A DNA stretch of 64,000 nt from RGIG3102 sp964369915 (GCA_964369915.1 CAYJGG010000002.1:8374-72373); one strand, 5' to 3'; shown: positions 24,580-32,969, numbered from the stretch's first letter. Numbers and translations are program-made. Notes: generated by a model from the sequence alone, not told the origin.

Positions 24580-25944
24580 ATGAGTACAACATTTATAAAA
24601 GAAAATACACAGCACAAGCATTACGATGCAATGGTTATAGCCACGTTGCCTTTACTATTGACATCAACAGTTATGTTTGGCACAAGAGTTTTACTTTTAG
24701 TTATTACTGCAGTTGTAACGGCTAGAATTATGGACGTTTTAGCGGCGATGATGTTTAATAAAACGATAGATTCCTCAGATAAAAGCAGTATAGTAGCGGC
24801 GTTAGTTTTTGTTTTAATGCTCCCTGTGAGCGTTCCGCTTTATATAGTTGTAATGACTATTGCAGCAACAATTTTTATTGGAAAACACGCTTTTGGTGGA
24901 CATGGATCCTATCCTTTTAGTTTGCCGGCGTTAGCTATATGTCTTGCGGCAGTAAACTGGCCAGAAGAAGTTTTCAAAGTTGTGAGCCCTTTTACAGAAG
25001 TTGGATTTTTTTCAGGCGAAGCGACAGATTTTTTAACTCATACAACAGTTATAAAGCAAGGTGGACTTCCAAACGTTACGCTAATTGATATGCTTTTAGG
25101 AAACTATGCTTCTGCAATGGGAACATCATTTATCTTAATTATAGTGGCAATAGGAATTTATTTAATTACGACAAAAAGGATTTCTTTAATTATCCCAAGT
25201 ATATATTTAATTACTTTTGCATTAACCTCTTTACTATTTCCAAGGATATTTGGAATTTCATTATTAGATAATCTAACGCTAGAATTATTAACTGGCGGAT
25301 GTATTTTTTATGCATTTTTTGTTATAAGTGAGCCAGCATTAACTCCAAAAGGAAATTTAGCAAAAATCGTATACGGATTTTTAGCAGGGTTATTAGGAGT
25401 TCTATTTACTCATTTTGGTGCATATGAAATCGGCGTTTGTTTTGCTATATTAATTTTAAATGCAATGCAAAGAGCGATTGAAGAAGGCTCGGCTTTAGCT
25501 ATTGTAGCTTTAAATGAGTCAAAACAAAAATCAAAAGATAAAATTAAAGCTAAAAAAGAAGATAAACCAATACTAGAAAATAAAGTTAAAGAAAAACCAA
25601 TAAAAAAACTAGCACAAGAATCAAAGCCAAAAATTGAAAAAGAAGATAAGTCTTTCCCTATTGATTTAATTCAAAAAGCGGAAGATGATATAGATCAGGT
25701 TATATTCTCAACTCAAACTTTTAGCATGCAAGAACTTTTAGATGAAACTAGAAAATCTAAAAAAATTAATCAAAAAAGAGAAACTGTAAAAAAAGAAAAA
25801 GAAGATAAACAGGTTTTTAGAAAACCAAGAAGAAAGAAAGCGGATACGTCAGCTGTATCACCAAAAAAAGCTTCAGCAAAAAAGAAAAGAGATAGCAAAA
25901 TAATAAACTCACAAGATGAAAACACTAAAAAGGGAGAAGACTAA
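24580..25944 (+). CDS. RnfD/NqrB-like membrane protein with long basic C-terminal tail
   Basis: A 454-residue protein. Residues 15-300 form an NqrB/RnfD membrane domain of about nine or ten helices, with recognisable landmarks: KHAFGGHGSYPFSLPA (family GGxGxNPFNPA), TGGCIFYAFFVISEPALTPKGNLAKIVYGFLAGLLGVLFTHFG and GVCFAILILNAM. At the FMN attachment site, where RnfD has DxxSGAT or SQAT, this protein reads DFLTHTT (150-156): a Thr is kept at the last position but the GAT context is gone. Residues 312-454 form a hydrophilic Lys/Glu-rich tail absent from ordinary RnfD. The gene heads a D-E-A trio with the next two genes; no RnfB, C or G gene is adjacent. Confidence 0.85.
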   Translation: MSTTFIKENTQHKHYDAMVIATLPLLLTSTVMFGTRVLLLVITAVVTARIMDVLAAMMFNKTIDSSDKSSIVAALVFVLMLPVSVPLYIVVMTIAATIFIGKHAFGGHGSYPFSLPALAICLAAVNWPEEVFKVVSPFTEVGFFSGEATDFLTHTTVIKQGGLPNVTLIDMLLGNYASAMGTSFILIIVAIGIYLITTKRISLIIPSIYLITFALTSLLFPRIFGISLLDNLTLELLTGGCIFYAFFVISEPALTPKGNLAKIVYGFLAGLLGVLFTHFGAYEIGVCFAILILNAMQRAIEEGSALAIVALNESKQKSKDKIKAKKEDKPILENKVKEKPIKKLAQESKPKIEKEDKSFPIDLIQKAEDDIDQVIFSTQTFSMQELLDETRKSKKINQKRETVKKEKEDKQVFRKPRRKKADTSAVSPKKASAKKKRDSKIINSQDENTKKGED

Positions 25945-26598
25945 ATGATAAATAAAAAATATGTTCTTCTCGCTCATCAAGACTGGGACGACTACACTAG
26001 AAGAAGAAAAGTTTTTCTAACTAATCCAGTTTTTATTAAAGGGCTAGCACTAACGCCAATAGTTATTTCGGCAACAAGTGCGTATAATGCTCTTATCCTA
26101 TGTGTTGCAGTTTTTTTACTATTAACTCCAACTAGAGTTATAACATCTTTAATAACTAGGAGAATGAGTGTTCCATTTAAAACATTCTTTTATCCGCTTA
26201 CATCGGCTATAATATTTGGATTTGTATACTATTTATTATTTATGATATTTGGTGCAGATATTTTGTTACTTGGAATATATTTGCCAATACTAATTGTAGA
26301 TCCATTAATAGTTAAAAACTTTGAAAAAACAAGGAAAGAATCTTTTATATATTCTATAATTAATGGTATGAGAAATACGATGGGGTTTATAACGGCTTGT
26401 ATGCTAACAGGAATTATAAGAGAATTTTTAGCATATGGCACTATTTTTAGTGTAGAAATATTAGAGGTATCCTTATTTCCAATAGCAAAAGAGAGTTTTG
26501 GAGGATTTTTAATCGTTGGGCTAATTAGTGCTTTATGGACAAGAGCTGTTAATAGGCACGAAGTTAAAATATTAAGTCTTAAAGGGGAAAATAAATGA
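25945..26598 (+). CDS. RnfE/NqrD-like membrane protein lacking the Fe-S cysteines
   Basis: A 217-residue six-helix protein of the Rnf/Nqr E/D family. The alignment with RnfE is clear: FLTNPVFIKGLALTPIVISATSAYNAL corresponds to the family's N-terminal LGLCP...TNAL block, and ACMLTGIIREFLAYGTIF to its REIxGxGTLF block. In RnfE one cysteine in LGLCP and one in xTNC donate two of the ligands of an intramembrane [2Fe-2S] cluster. Here the first is T37 (LALTP) and the second lies at D119-P120 (LIVDPLIV). The gene begins immediately after the RnfD-like stop codon and its own stop overlaps the next gene by four bases, so the three are co-translated. Confidence 0.85.
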   Translation: MINKKYVLLAHQDWDDYTRRRKVFLTNPVFIKGLALTPIVISATSAYNALILCVAVFLLLTPTRVITSLITRRMSVPFKTFFYPLTSAIIFGFVYYLLFMIFGADILLLGIYLPILIVDPLIVKNFEKTRKESFIYSIINGMRNTMGFITACMLTGIIREFLAYGTIFSVEILEVSLFPIAKESFGGFLIVGLISALWTRAVNRHEVKILSLKGENK

Positions 26599-27206
26599 TA
26601 CAAGCAATTTTAGATTTCTTTATGATAACTCTTTTAGCCATGACCGCTCAAAATGTTATCTTTTCAAGGGGACTTGGAGTTTCAGGGGGCTTAAGAGTAT
26701 TAAGAGATGAAAGAAAAAGCATACTATATTTTTGCGCTTGCTTATTATTCTTTCAAGTTATGGCGATATCAATTATATACGTAGTTATGCCATTTATAGA
26801 TTCAAGCGTGCTTGTAAGTTATAGATTATTTATTCTTCCAGTGCTCACTGTAATGGCTTGTGCGATAAGCTATTTAACAACAGTTTTTATATTAGCTACT
26901 GCAATGCAAAGAAGAAAATTTGCACTAATTATTTCTTCGCTAACCTCAGCTAGTATAAACTCGGCGATAGTAGGAACTGTGTTATTAGTTAATTCACAAA
27001 GTTTTACTTATATTGAGGCATTAGGATTTGGAATAGGAAGTAGTGTGGGTTATTTATTAGCACTATTACTAATAGGCGAAAAAGATTTAAGGATTAATAG
27101 AGAGAATGTTCCAGAGTCCTTTAGAGGTATTTCAATCGATTTAATTTATATTGCAATAATAGCACTAGCAGTTCACGGAATAACAGGCGATGGATTTATC
27201 ATATAA
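26595..27206 (+). CDS. RnfA/NqrE-like membrane protein lacking the Fe-S cysteines
   Basis: A 203-residue six-helix protein of the RnfA/NqrE family. Aligned blocks: AQNVIFSRGLGVSGGL with the RnfA block NNFVLxxFLGLCPFxG, SLTSASINSAIVGTVLLVN with PLITTNCAVLGVALLN, and VPESFRGISIDLI with VPAPFRGNAIALI. Both cysteines that ligate the [2Fe-2S] cluster in RnfA are serines here (S30 and S123). The rest of the membrane topology is kept, with an open frame and a GGGGAAAAT ribosome binding site overlapping the end of the RnfE-like gene. It is the last of the Rnf-like trio; a DUF4015-like protein follows 28 bases later. Confidence 0.87.
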   Translation: MIQAILDFFMITLLAMTAQNVIFSRGLGVSGGLRVLRDERKSILYFCACLLFFQVMAISIIYVVMPFIDSSVLVSYRLFILPVLTVMACAISYLTTVFILATAMQRRKFALIISSLTSASINSAIVGTVLLVNSQSFTYIEALGFGIGSSVGYLLALLLIGEKDLRINRENVPESFRGISIDLIYIAIIALAVHGITGDGFII

Positions 27207-27234
27207 TCATATAAACTAAAAAAGGGGAAAAGCA

Positions 27235-28368
27235 ATGGCTAAAAAGCAAAAAGCTGTAAAAATCAAAAGATACAAAAACACGATGACGTCTTCAAAAGGC
27301 AAAAAAACTAAAAACATTTTAAAAAATATTTTTGCTGCATTAATATCCGTAGTAGTTTTAGTTGGTATAGGGTTTTTAATTTCTGGACCTATTTTAAATT
27401 TTTTAGATGGCAGTTCATCAAATCAAATCGAAAGTAATTCATCAGAAAATCAAACAAATGAAAATCAAAATACCCAAAATACTGAAAATACGCAGGAAAC
27501 AGTGCCAGAAGCTACAACCATACCTACAATAACTCAGGTGGAAAATAAGGTGTATTATAATGCGAATGTTAATCAGTTGACAGATGAAGATACGTTAGCG
27601 AGTTTAGTTGATATATTAAAAGCAAAAGGGATAACTCATTGCTTAGTGCCAGTTAAAGATTCTCAAGGGTATGTTTATTATGATTCCGAAAACGAATTTG
27701 CGAATTCTGCTAAAAATCAAATAATATTAAATGCAGAATTAATTATAAATACACTAGCTGAAAATAATATTACAGCTGTTGCAAATATCAGTGTTTTTCG
27801 TGATAATACAATTACAGTTTTAAACAGAGATACCTCAATTTTTTATTTAAACACAGATGCTAGATGGCTTGATAACGAACTGGCAGCAGGCGGAAAATCT
27901 TGGGCAAATCCTGTGCATGAAGATACGCAGGATTATATAATGGATATCATTAAAGAAGTTATGGCGTTTGGCTATACTGAAATCCTTTTCACAGACTATC
28001 AAATTCCACATGAAGGATATTTAGCTGGAATGGATTTTAGGGCAACTGATGATCAATTAGTAGCTGCAATGAGCGACTTTATGGATCTTATAGAAGGACA
28101 GGCAATTAAAAATAATGTAGACACTATTTTCACTGTCGATTTAGCTTCATTTAAAGCTAATGACTACTCAAGATACACTCAAAATCCACTAGAATTATTT
28201 AACGGCGAAATATTATTTACAACAAGAACAGACAGCGTTTTATTAGAAGAGGACACTGAGTTTATAAATAATATTTCGGACGAATACCAAGTCGATACAG
28301 GGCTTTGGATAACAGATATAGCGCAAGATCAAGATATATCTTCAGTGGATAATTACGTTAAAAGATAA
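27235..28368 (+). CDS. Membrane-anchored DUF4015-like TIM-barrel protein
   Basis: A 377-residue protein with a very basic cytoplasmic N terminus (1-27), one transmembrane helix (about 28-52), an Asn/Gln/Thr-rich linker to about residue 98 and an extracellular domain. The domain resembles DUF4015 putative glycoside hydrolases: GITHCLVPVKDSQGYVYYDS, VANISVFRDN, WANPVHEDTQDYIMDIIKEVMAFGYTEILFTDYQIP. The last corresponds to the family's WxNPY...YI...GFDEIQFDYIRFP block, with the Asp kept. Its catalytic status is unknown. It follows the Rnf-like trio closely (28 bases) with AAAGGGGAAA upstream and ends in a hairpin terminator, so it is probably the last gene of that operon. Confidence 0.7.
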   Translation: MAKKQKAVKIKRYKNTMTSSKGKKTKNILKNIFAALISVVVLVGIGFLISGPILNFLDGSSSNQIESNSSENQTNENQNTQNTENTQETVPEATTIPTITQVENKVYYNANVNQLTDEDTLASLVDILKAKGITHCLVPVKDSQGYVYYDSENEFANSAKNQIILNAELIINTLAENNITAVANISVFRDNTITVLNRDTSIFYLNTDARWLDNELAAGGKSWANPVHEDTQDYIMDIIKEVMAFGYTEILFTDYQIPHEGYLAGMDFRATDDQLVAAMSDFMDLIEGQAIKNNVDTIFTVDLASFKANDYSRYTQNPLELFNGEILFTTRTDSVLLEEDTEFINNISDEYQVDTGLWITDIAQDQDISSVDNYVKR

Positions 28369-28374
28369 ATTACA

Positions 28375-28418
28375 AAAGATACGGATAGTGTTATAAAATG
28401 CTATTCGTATCTTTAAAT
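28375..28418 (+). terminator. Intrinsic terminator ending the rpe-rnf-like operon
   Basis: AAAGATACGGATAG pairs with CTATTCGTATCTTT (one G-U) around a 12-base loop, directly after the DUF4015-like stop. The following T run is short, so termination may be partial. Confidence 0.6.
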
Positions 28419-28430
28419 TATAGAGGACAT

Positions 28431-29132
28431 ATGGAATTTCAAAAGGAATATTTAAAAAATAACACTGCTGTGTTTATAAATAAAACTCATCGTTTTGGAA
28501 CAGATGCTTTTTTACTGAGCGATTTTTGTGAGTTAAAATATGCTCAAACTGCACTAGATATAGGAACAGGGTGCGGAATTATTCCACTTAGATGGAAGGA
28601 TAATGGGCATAAAGGAATGGCTTATGGGCTTGAAATTGATAAAGAAGGCACTGATTTATTAAATATGGCTATAAAAGAAAATAATATTGAAAACTTAAAG
28701 GCTATTAATGCCGATATACGCCAGTTTAAAACGGATATTCTTTTTGATGTTATCTCTTGTAATCCCCCTTATTTTACATCAGGAAAACCAAAAGATGATG
28801 AAAAAAAGGCAAGTTTTCGCCATCAATTATCTCTTACAGATTTTGATGTTGCAAAGGCGGCATACTCATTGCTCAAAGACAATGGAAAACTTTGCATTTG
28901 CCAAAGGCCAGATAATCTAGCTCAAATTATTTTTGATTTTAAGCAAAATAGATTAGAAGTTAAAAAAATTAGATTTGTTCGTCATAGAAAAGATAGCGAG
29001 TTTCCATGGCTTGTTTTAATCGACGCAAGAAAAAATGCAGGCGTTGGACTCAAAGTGATGCCTGATTTAATTATGGAAAACGATGACGGAACATTTACAA
29101 ATGAAATTTTAAAGATATATAATAAAATATAA
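28431..29132 (+). CDS. tRNA1(Val) adenine-N6 methyltransferase-like (TrmN6/YfiC family)
   Basis: A 233-residue SAM-dependent methyltransferase of the TrmN6 group, which methylates the N6 position of an adenine in tRNA. Motif I is LDIGTGCGIIPL, followed by GLEIDKEG, and the amino-methyltransferase motif NPPY occurs in SCNPPYFTSGK. The N-terminal TAVFINKTHRFGTDAFLLSDF block is typical of the subgroup. I start it at ATG 28431 with AGAGGA just upstream; the frame is open to 28398 but that stretch is the 3' arm of the preceding terminator. rsmI follows 19 bases later, a conserved neighbourhood in Bacillota. Confidence 0.87.
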   Translation: MEFQKEYLKNNTAVFINKTHRFGTDAFLLSDFCELKYAQTALDIGTGCGIIPLRWKDNGHKGMAYGLEIDKEGTDLLNMAIKENNIENLKAINADIRQFKTDILFDVISCNPPYFTSGKPKDDEKKASFRHQLSLTDFDVAKAAYSLLKDNGKLCICQRPDNLAQIIFDFKQNRLEVKKIRFVRHRKDSEFPWLVLIDARKNAGVGLKVMPDLIMENDDGTFTNEILKIYNKI

Positions 29133-29151
29133 TATCTAAAAGGAGAAAAAT

Positions 29152-30006
29152 ATGGCAGGTATATTATATGTAGTGGCAACCCCAATAGGCAACCTTTCAG
29201 ATATTACAAATAGAATGAAAGAAGTGTTTTTAGAAGTTGATTTTATAGCGGCTGAAGACACGAGAGTTACAGTTAAATTATTAAATCATTTAGAGATTAA
29301 AAAGCCGATGATTAGCTACTATGAACATAATATAAAATCAAAAGGTGATTATATAATTAAAAGAATATTAGATGGAGAAAGCTGTGCTATCTGTTCAGAC
29401 GCAGGAACTCCTTGCATTAGCGATCCGGGTGAAGTTTTAGTAAAGCAGGCACATGAAAATAATATTAAAGTTGTGCCAATTCCGGGAGCATCTGCTGCTA
29501 TTACTGCCTTATCAGTTTCAGGGCAAGACACAGGAAGATTTTGTTTTGAAGGGTTTGTTTCAACGAGTAAAAAACAAAGGATAGAACATCTTAATTTTTT
29601 AAAAGATGAAAAGCGAACTATGATTTTTTACGAGGCACCACATAAATTATTAAACACTCTTAAAGATTTTTGCGAATATTTTGGGGAAGAAAGAAAAATA
29701 ACTATCGCAAGGCAATTAACAAAAATGCACGAAGAAATAAAAATTTATTCTATGAAAGATGCATTTTTACATTATAGTAATAATAATCCTAAAGGCGAAT
29801 TTGTTTTAGTTGTTGAAGGGGATAAAACTATAAAAGAAGTTATAGAAAAATCATTAGACGAGCTTGCCATTGATTGCCTTGAAATTTCAAAATTAGAAGA
29901 TATTTCGCTTAGTGAAGCGGCAAAAAAAATCAGCTCAAACACAAAATTCTCAAAAAGTATGGTTTATAAATTAGCCCAAGAAATGAAAAGCGATAAGGGA
30001 GAATAA
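29152..30006 (+). CDS. rsmI: 16S rRNA (cytidine1402-2'-O)-methyltransferase
   Basis: A 284-residue SAM-dependent methyltransferase that modifies the ribose of C1402 in 16S rRNA. Family landmarks: LYVVATPIGNLSDIT at the N terminus, AAEDTRVTVKLLNHL, CSDAGTPCISDPG, VPIPGASAAITALSVSG and GFVSTSKKQR. The C-terminal part (LSLSEAAKKIS...MVYKLAQEM) is the usual helical extension. Length is normal. It lies between the TrmN6-like gene and the phosphodiesterase with almost no spacing, so the three form an operon. Confidence 0.95.
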   Translation: MAGILYVVATPIGNLSDITNRMKEVFLEVDFIAAEDTRVTVKLLNHLEIKKPMISYYEHNIKSKGDYIIKRILDGESCAICSDAGTPCISDPGEVLVKQAHENNIKVVPIPGASAAITALSVSGQDTGRFCFEGFVSTSKKQRIEHLNFLKDEKRTMIFYEAPHKLLNTLKDFCEYFGEERKITIARQLTKMHEEIKIYSMKDAFLHYSNNNPKGEFVLVVEGDKTIKEVIEKSLDELAIDCLEISKLEDISLSEAAKKISSNTKFSKSMVYKLAQEMKSDKGE

Positions 30007-30008
30007 AT

Positions 30009-30485
30009 TTGAAATATTTAGTGCTTAGCGATAGTCACGGTAATATTAATTATCTAAAAAGAGTTATTGAAAAAGAAAAAGAAATTAAAGATATAATTTT
30101 TCTAGGCGATGGCATAAAAGATATCGTTGTTATAAAAGCCGAAATGCCTCATTTGAATATTAGCTATGTTGCAGGGAATATTGATACAAATAAATCAATA
30201 AAAACAACGCAAACCTTATATATTAAAAATTACAAAGTGTTTATGTGTCATGGCGATGGTTATCACGTTAAAATGAGTTTATTGCCTCTTAGAAAAGAAT
30301 GTATTAATAAAGGGTATGATATAGCGTTATATGGGCATACTCATATGCAGTATTATGAATACTATAATGGGCTTTACTTATTTTGTCCGGGGAGTATTGC
30401 GCCGTCTTTGGATAATCCATTTAGTTGCTATGGAATTATAGATTTTTCAAGCGAAAAACCAAAATTTTATCATAAAGAAATATAA
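30009..30485 (+). CDS. YfcE/MJ0936-family metallophosphoesterase
   Basis: A 158-residue calcineurin-like phosphodiesterase. The metal-binding motifs are all present: LSDSHGN, FLGDGIKD, AGNID, MCHGDGYHV and YGHTHMQYY. Small proteins of this type hydrolyse phosphodiesters in vitro; the physiological substrate is unknown. It starts with TTG at 30009, two bases after the rsmI stop codon, with GGGAG seven bases upstream. The LFCPGSIAPSLDNPFSCYGIIDF ending is typical of the family. It is the last gene of the rsmI operon. Confidence 0.9.
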   Translation: MKYLVLSDSHGNINYLKRVIEKEKEIKDIIFLGDGIKDIVVIKAEMPHLNISYVAGNIDTNKSIKTTQTLYIKNYKVFMCHGDGYHVKMSLLPLRKECINKGYDIALYGHTHMQYYEYYNGLYLFCPGSIAPSLDNPFSCYGIIDFSSEKPKFYHKEI

Positions 30486-30497
30486 TTTTTGTTTTTC

Positions 30498-30527
30498 TTG
30501 CTTGAAAACATAAATTTGTGATATAAT
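30498..30527 (+). promoter_or_regulatory. Candidate promoter of the GNAT gene at 30562
   Basis: TATAAT at 30522-30527 with TTGCTT 18 bases upstream (30498-30503). A TTGAAA at 30502 would leave only 14 bases. Confidence 0.4.
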
Positions 30528-30561
30528 TAAAATATAAATAATTAGTATGGGGGAAAAGCAA

Positions 30562-31149
30562 ATGATAATTAGAGCAATTCAAAATAAAGAGATTAACCAA
30601 ATGGTGGATTTGATGGTGGAATCGTTTTTAGACACAGAAATTTTTTCCTATATAGTGAATGATGAAAAAAGAAGAGAAAATTTTTTAGAAGCTCTTATGA
30701 AAAACACTTTAAAAGAAGGAATAAGAAACGGAAAAGTTTATATTTCTGATGATGCAAAAGCTGTTGCAGTTTGGATAAAATCTTTTGAAGATGAAGACAT
30801 ACTTTCTTTAATAGATAGCGCAATATTAAATTTATATCTAACAAAAGAAGAGAAATCAAGGTTTTTAGAATATGCAGATTATAAAGCTAGCACATTAAAA
30901 TCAGTAGCGCCAAATGATTACTGGGTGTTATCTTTAATATGTGTTGATAAAAAATATCAGCAAAAAGGATACGCTACATCGCTTTTAAAATATGGAGCAA
31001 ATATAACTAAAAGAACTAGAAAACCTTGCTTTTTAGAAACTCATTCAAAAATAGGGACAAGCCTATATAAAAAAATAGGGTATGAAATAGTGAGCGAAAC
31101 AACTATTCCAAACACAACGATGACAAACTATGTTATGAAATTAAAATAA
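30562..31149 (+). CDS. GNAT-family acetyltransferase
   Basis: A 195-residue N-acetyltransferase. The acetyl-CoA-binding region is WVLSLICVDKKYQQKGYATSLLKYGANITKR, with the QxxGxA motif, and the C-terminal SLYKKIGYEIVSETTIPNTTMTNYVMKL strand completes the fold. The N-terminal MVDLMVESFLDTEIFSYIV block resembles the group of acetyltransferases that act on small metabolites. The start is ATG 30562 with GGGGGA upstream. It is a single gene with its own terminator, convergent with the MFS transporter. The substrate is unknown. Confidence 0.85.
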   Translation: MIIRAIQNKEINQMVDLMVESFLDTEIFSYIVNDEKRRENFLEALMKNTLKEGIRNGKVYISDDAKAVAVWIKSFEDEDILSLIDSAILNLYLTKEEKSRFLEYADYKASTLKSVAPNDYWVLSLICVDKKYQQKGYATSLLKYGANITKRTRKPCFLETHSKIGTSLYKKIGYEIVSETTIPNTTMTNYVMKLK

Positions 31150-31156
31150 GCTAAAT

Positions 31157-31188
31157 AAAAAATGCAGTTTAAAAACTGCATTTTTTTT
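31157..31188. terminator. Bidirectional intrinsic terminator
   Basis: AAAAATGCAGTTT and its complement form a 13-base stem with A and T runs on both sides, between the convergent GNAT and MFS genes. Confidence 0.88.
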
Positions 31189-32407
31189 ATTTTAATTTAG
31201 ATGAAAATTTAATTGAAATTAAACTCACTGGAACAATAAAAACTCCTGAAAGGATTATTAAGACAGGAATATTATTTTCAAATGCTCCAAAAAGATAGCC
31301 GTAAAGTGCCTGAAACGTTGGCTCAAAAAAGCCGTTTAATATCATTGTTAAAGCCATAACTTTTCCAATTAAAGTGTGGGGAGTGTTTATTTGCAAATAA
31401 GAATTTCGTAAAATATAACTGCCTGAAATAAATATCATAACAATAAGTATTAAAAGGCATAATAGACTAAAAGCTATATAAACATTTTTTGAAAATAAAC
31501 TTATTCCTAGTAAAATAATAGCAAAACAAGATAAAAGATATAGATATCCGCTGTGTCTGTATTTAATTTTATAAGATAGGAAGAATATAAAAGCTCCAGC
31601 AAAAAATGTTCCCATACCAACAAAGCCACTAGCAATTCCATAATAGCTAGACGATAAATTTAAATACAGATTTATAATAATTGGAAGACCAATAACCACA
31701 ATAGCGCTAACAACTGCATTTACTAAAGAAGTTAAAAACATATAATTCCTAAGATTTTTATTCTCTTTAAAATAATTAAAAGCACCTTTTAAAGTGGCAT
31801 CGTCTACTTTATCTTTAAAAGAATATCCGCTTTTATCAATTTTTATAAAAAATTCAATTATAGCAGAAAATGTAAAAAGGCTAGCAGAAATTAATAATAT
31901 ATATTCAATAGAAATTAAACTATATAAAACGCCAGCGCCAACAGGGGCTAAAATAGAGCAAAGGGCATTAACTTGAGAAGTTATCGAATTTGCTTTTGAA
32001 ATAAGCTCTTTATCTAATATATAAATTTTAACTGAAAGGACACTCGGAGAATAAGCAGCTTGTAAAGCGGATAAACAAATTTTCACAGCTATTATACCAG
32101 CTAAGGGAAGATTATTATATAATAAAGATGGTATAGCTAATAATGAAATTATAAATGCTGCTAGAAAATCCAAGATTATCATAATATTTCGCTGATTATA
32201 TTTATCGGCTAAAACTCCGCCAAGAGGAGAAAATATAACCCAAGGCAAAACAGATATAGCAGTAACAACGCCAAAAAGCTCGCTAGAGCCAGTTGTTTCT
32301 AATATATATAAGCTTAAAGAAAAATTTAAAAGAGAATTCACAAAAACAGATATGATCTGCCCTATAACTATTAATGAGAAGTTTTTATTAAATAATTTAG
32401 ATTTCAC
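31187..32407 (-). CDS. MFS transporter (multidrug efflux-like)
   Basis: A 406-residue major facilitator with twelve predicted helices. The first cytoplasmic loop signature LGGVLADKYNQRNIMIILDF is intact, as is the PVGAGVLYSL region of the second half of the N-terminal bundle, which places it with the enterobactin-exporter/macrolide-efflux-like MFS group. The substrate cannot be told. It starts with GTG at 32407, preceded by AAAGGAGAT. The upstream region holds AATGATTATTATTTATC at about 32492, which loosely resembles an iron-box; this is not firm. The gene is transcribed away from the hexuronide locus. Confidence 0.85.
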   Translation of the reverse strand: MKSKLFNKNFSLIVIGQIISVFVNSLLNFSLSLYILETTGSSELFGVVTAISVLPWVIFSPLGGVLADKYNQRNIMIILDFLAAFIISLLAIPSLLYNNLPLAGIIAVKICLSALQAAYSPSVLSVKIYILDKELISKANSITSQVNALCSILAPVGAGVLYSLISIEYILLISASLFTFSAIIEFFIKIDKSGYSFKDKVDDATLKGAFNYFKENKNLRNYMFLTSLVNAVVSAIVVIGLPIIINLYLNLSSSYYGIASGFVGMGTFFAGAFIFFLSYKIKYRHSGYLYLLSCFAIILLGISLFSKNVYIAFSLLCLLILIVMIFISGSYILRNSYLQINTPHTLIGKVMALTMILNGFFEPTFQALYGYLFGAFENNIPVLIILSGVFIVPVSLISIKFSSKLK

Positions 32408-32655
32408 TAGAATATATCTCCTTTCAAATAAAGCTTTATAAACAAAGTATAAGCGAAGGAGGAATATAAGGCAATAAACAAATAATATACAAATGATTAT
32501 TATTTATCACTTATATATAAATTGAATTTTTGATTAACTGTAAAATTTAGATAAAAATTATAAATAAAATATATTATTTCAATTTTAAAGTAAATAATTG
32601 TAGAAATATTATAGAAAATTCAAATTAAAAAATATTATAAAATTATTAACAAAAT

Positions 32656-32665
32656 TTGTATACAA
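32656..32665. promoter_or_regulatory. Candidate GntR operator TTGTATACAA
   Basis: A perfect ten-base palindrome about 300 bases before the transporter gene. The same core TTGTATAC recurs before both gntR genes and the GH3 gene, and as CTGTATACAG before uxuA, fitting the short palindromes bound by FadR-subfamily GntR proteins. Confidence 0.5.
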
Positions 32666-32870
32666 GCAAATTTAAGGCTGTAAAAGAGTGAAAACGGTGT
32701 ACAGATAAATTTAAGGGTAAGTTGATACTATATCGAGAAAAATCAATTTTTTTGTGTATATTTTAGTACTAGAATTTACAAATTGTGTTAAAATTATGGT
32801 AAAAGTGCACAATTTGAATATAAATAATTTTGTTAATCACACGAAAGTTGTGATGTATGATAAAAAATTC

Positions 32871-32899
32871 TTGTATACAGGGGCATACTGTGATAGAAT
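32871..32899 (+). promoter_or_regulatory. Promoter of the glucuronide transporter overlapping an operator
   Basis: TTGTAT (32871-32876) and TAGAAT (32894-32899) are 17 bases apart. The -35 is part of CTTGTATACAG, the recurring palindrome of this locus, so a repressor bound there would block RNA polymerase directly. Confidence 0.65.
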
Positions 32900-32969
32900 G
32901 AAATTACGTTAAAGGCAAAGGGAGCTTTGCCTAGATAAAAAATTTATTGAATGAAAAAGGAGTGTTTTT

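Larger units (their letters stand above)
32408..32969. promoter_or_regulatory. Divergent regulatory region between the MFS gene and the glucuronide transporter
   Basis: A 560-base non-coding region. It contains a perfect TTGTATACAA palindrome at 32656-32665, a second site CTTGTATACAG at 32870-32880 that overlaps the -35 of the transporter promoter, and several AT-rich stretches. I see no riboswitch or terminator. The short direct motif CACACGAAAGTTGTG (about 32838-32852) forms an imperfect inverted repeat upstream of the promoter and could be a further operator. Confidence 0.6.

Noticed and set aside
28398..28430. Eleven-codon N-terminal extension of the TrmN6-like gene
   Set aside because: It coincides with the 3' arm of the preceding terminator, and the better ribosome binding site precedes ATG 28431.
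32491..32508. Fur-box-like AAATGATTATTATTTATC upstream of the MFS gene
   Set aside because: Only a loose match in very AT-rich sequence, so not reported as a site.
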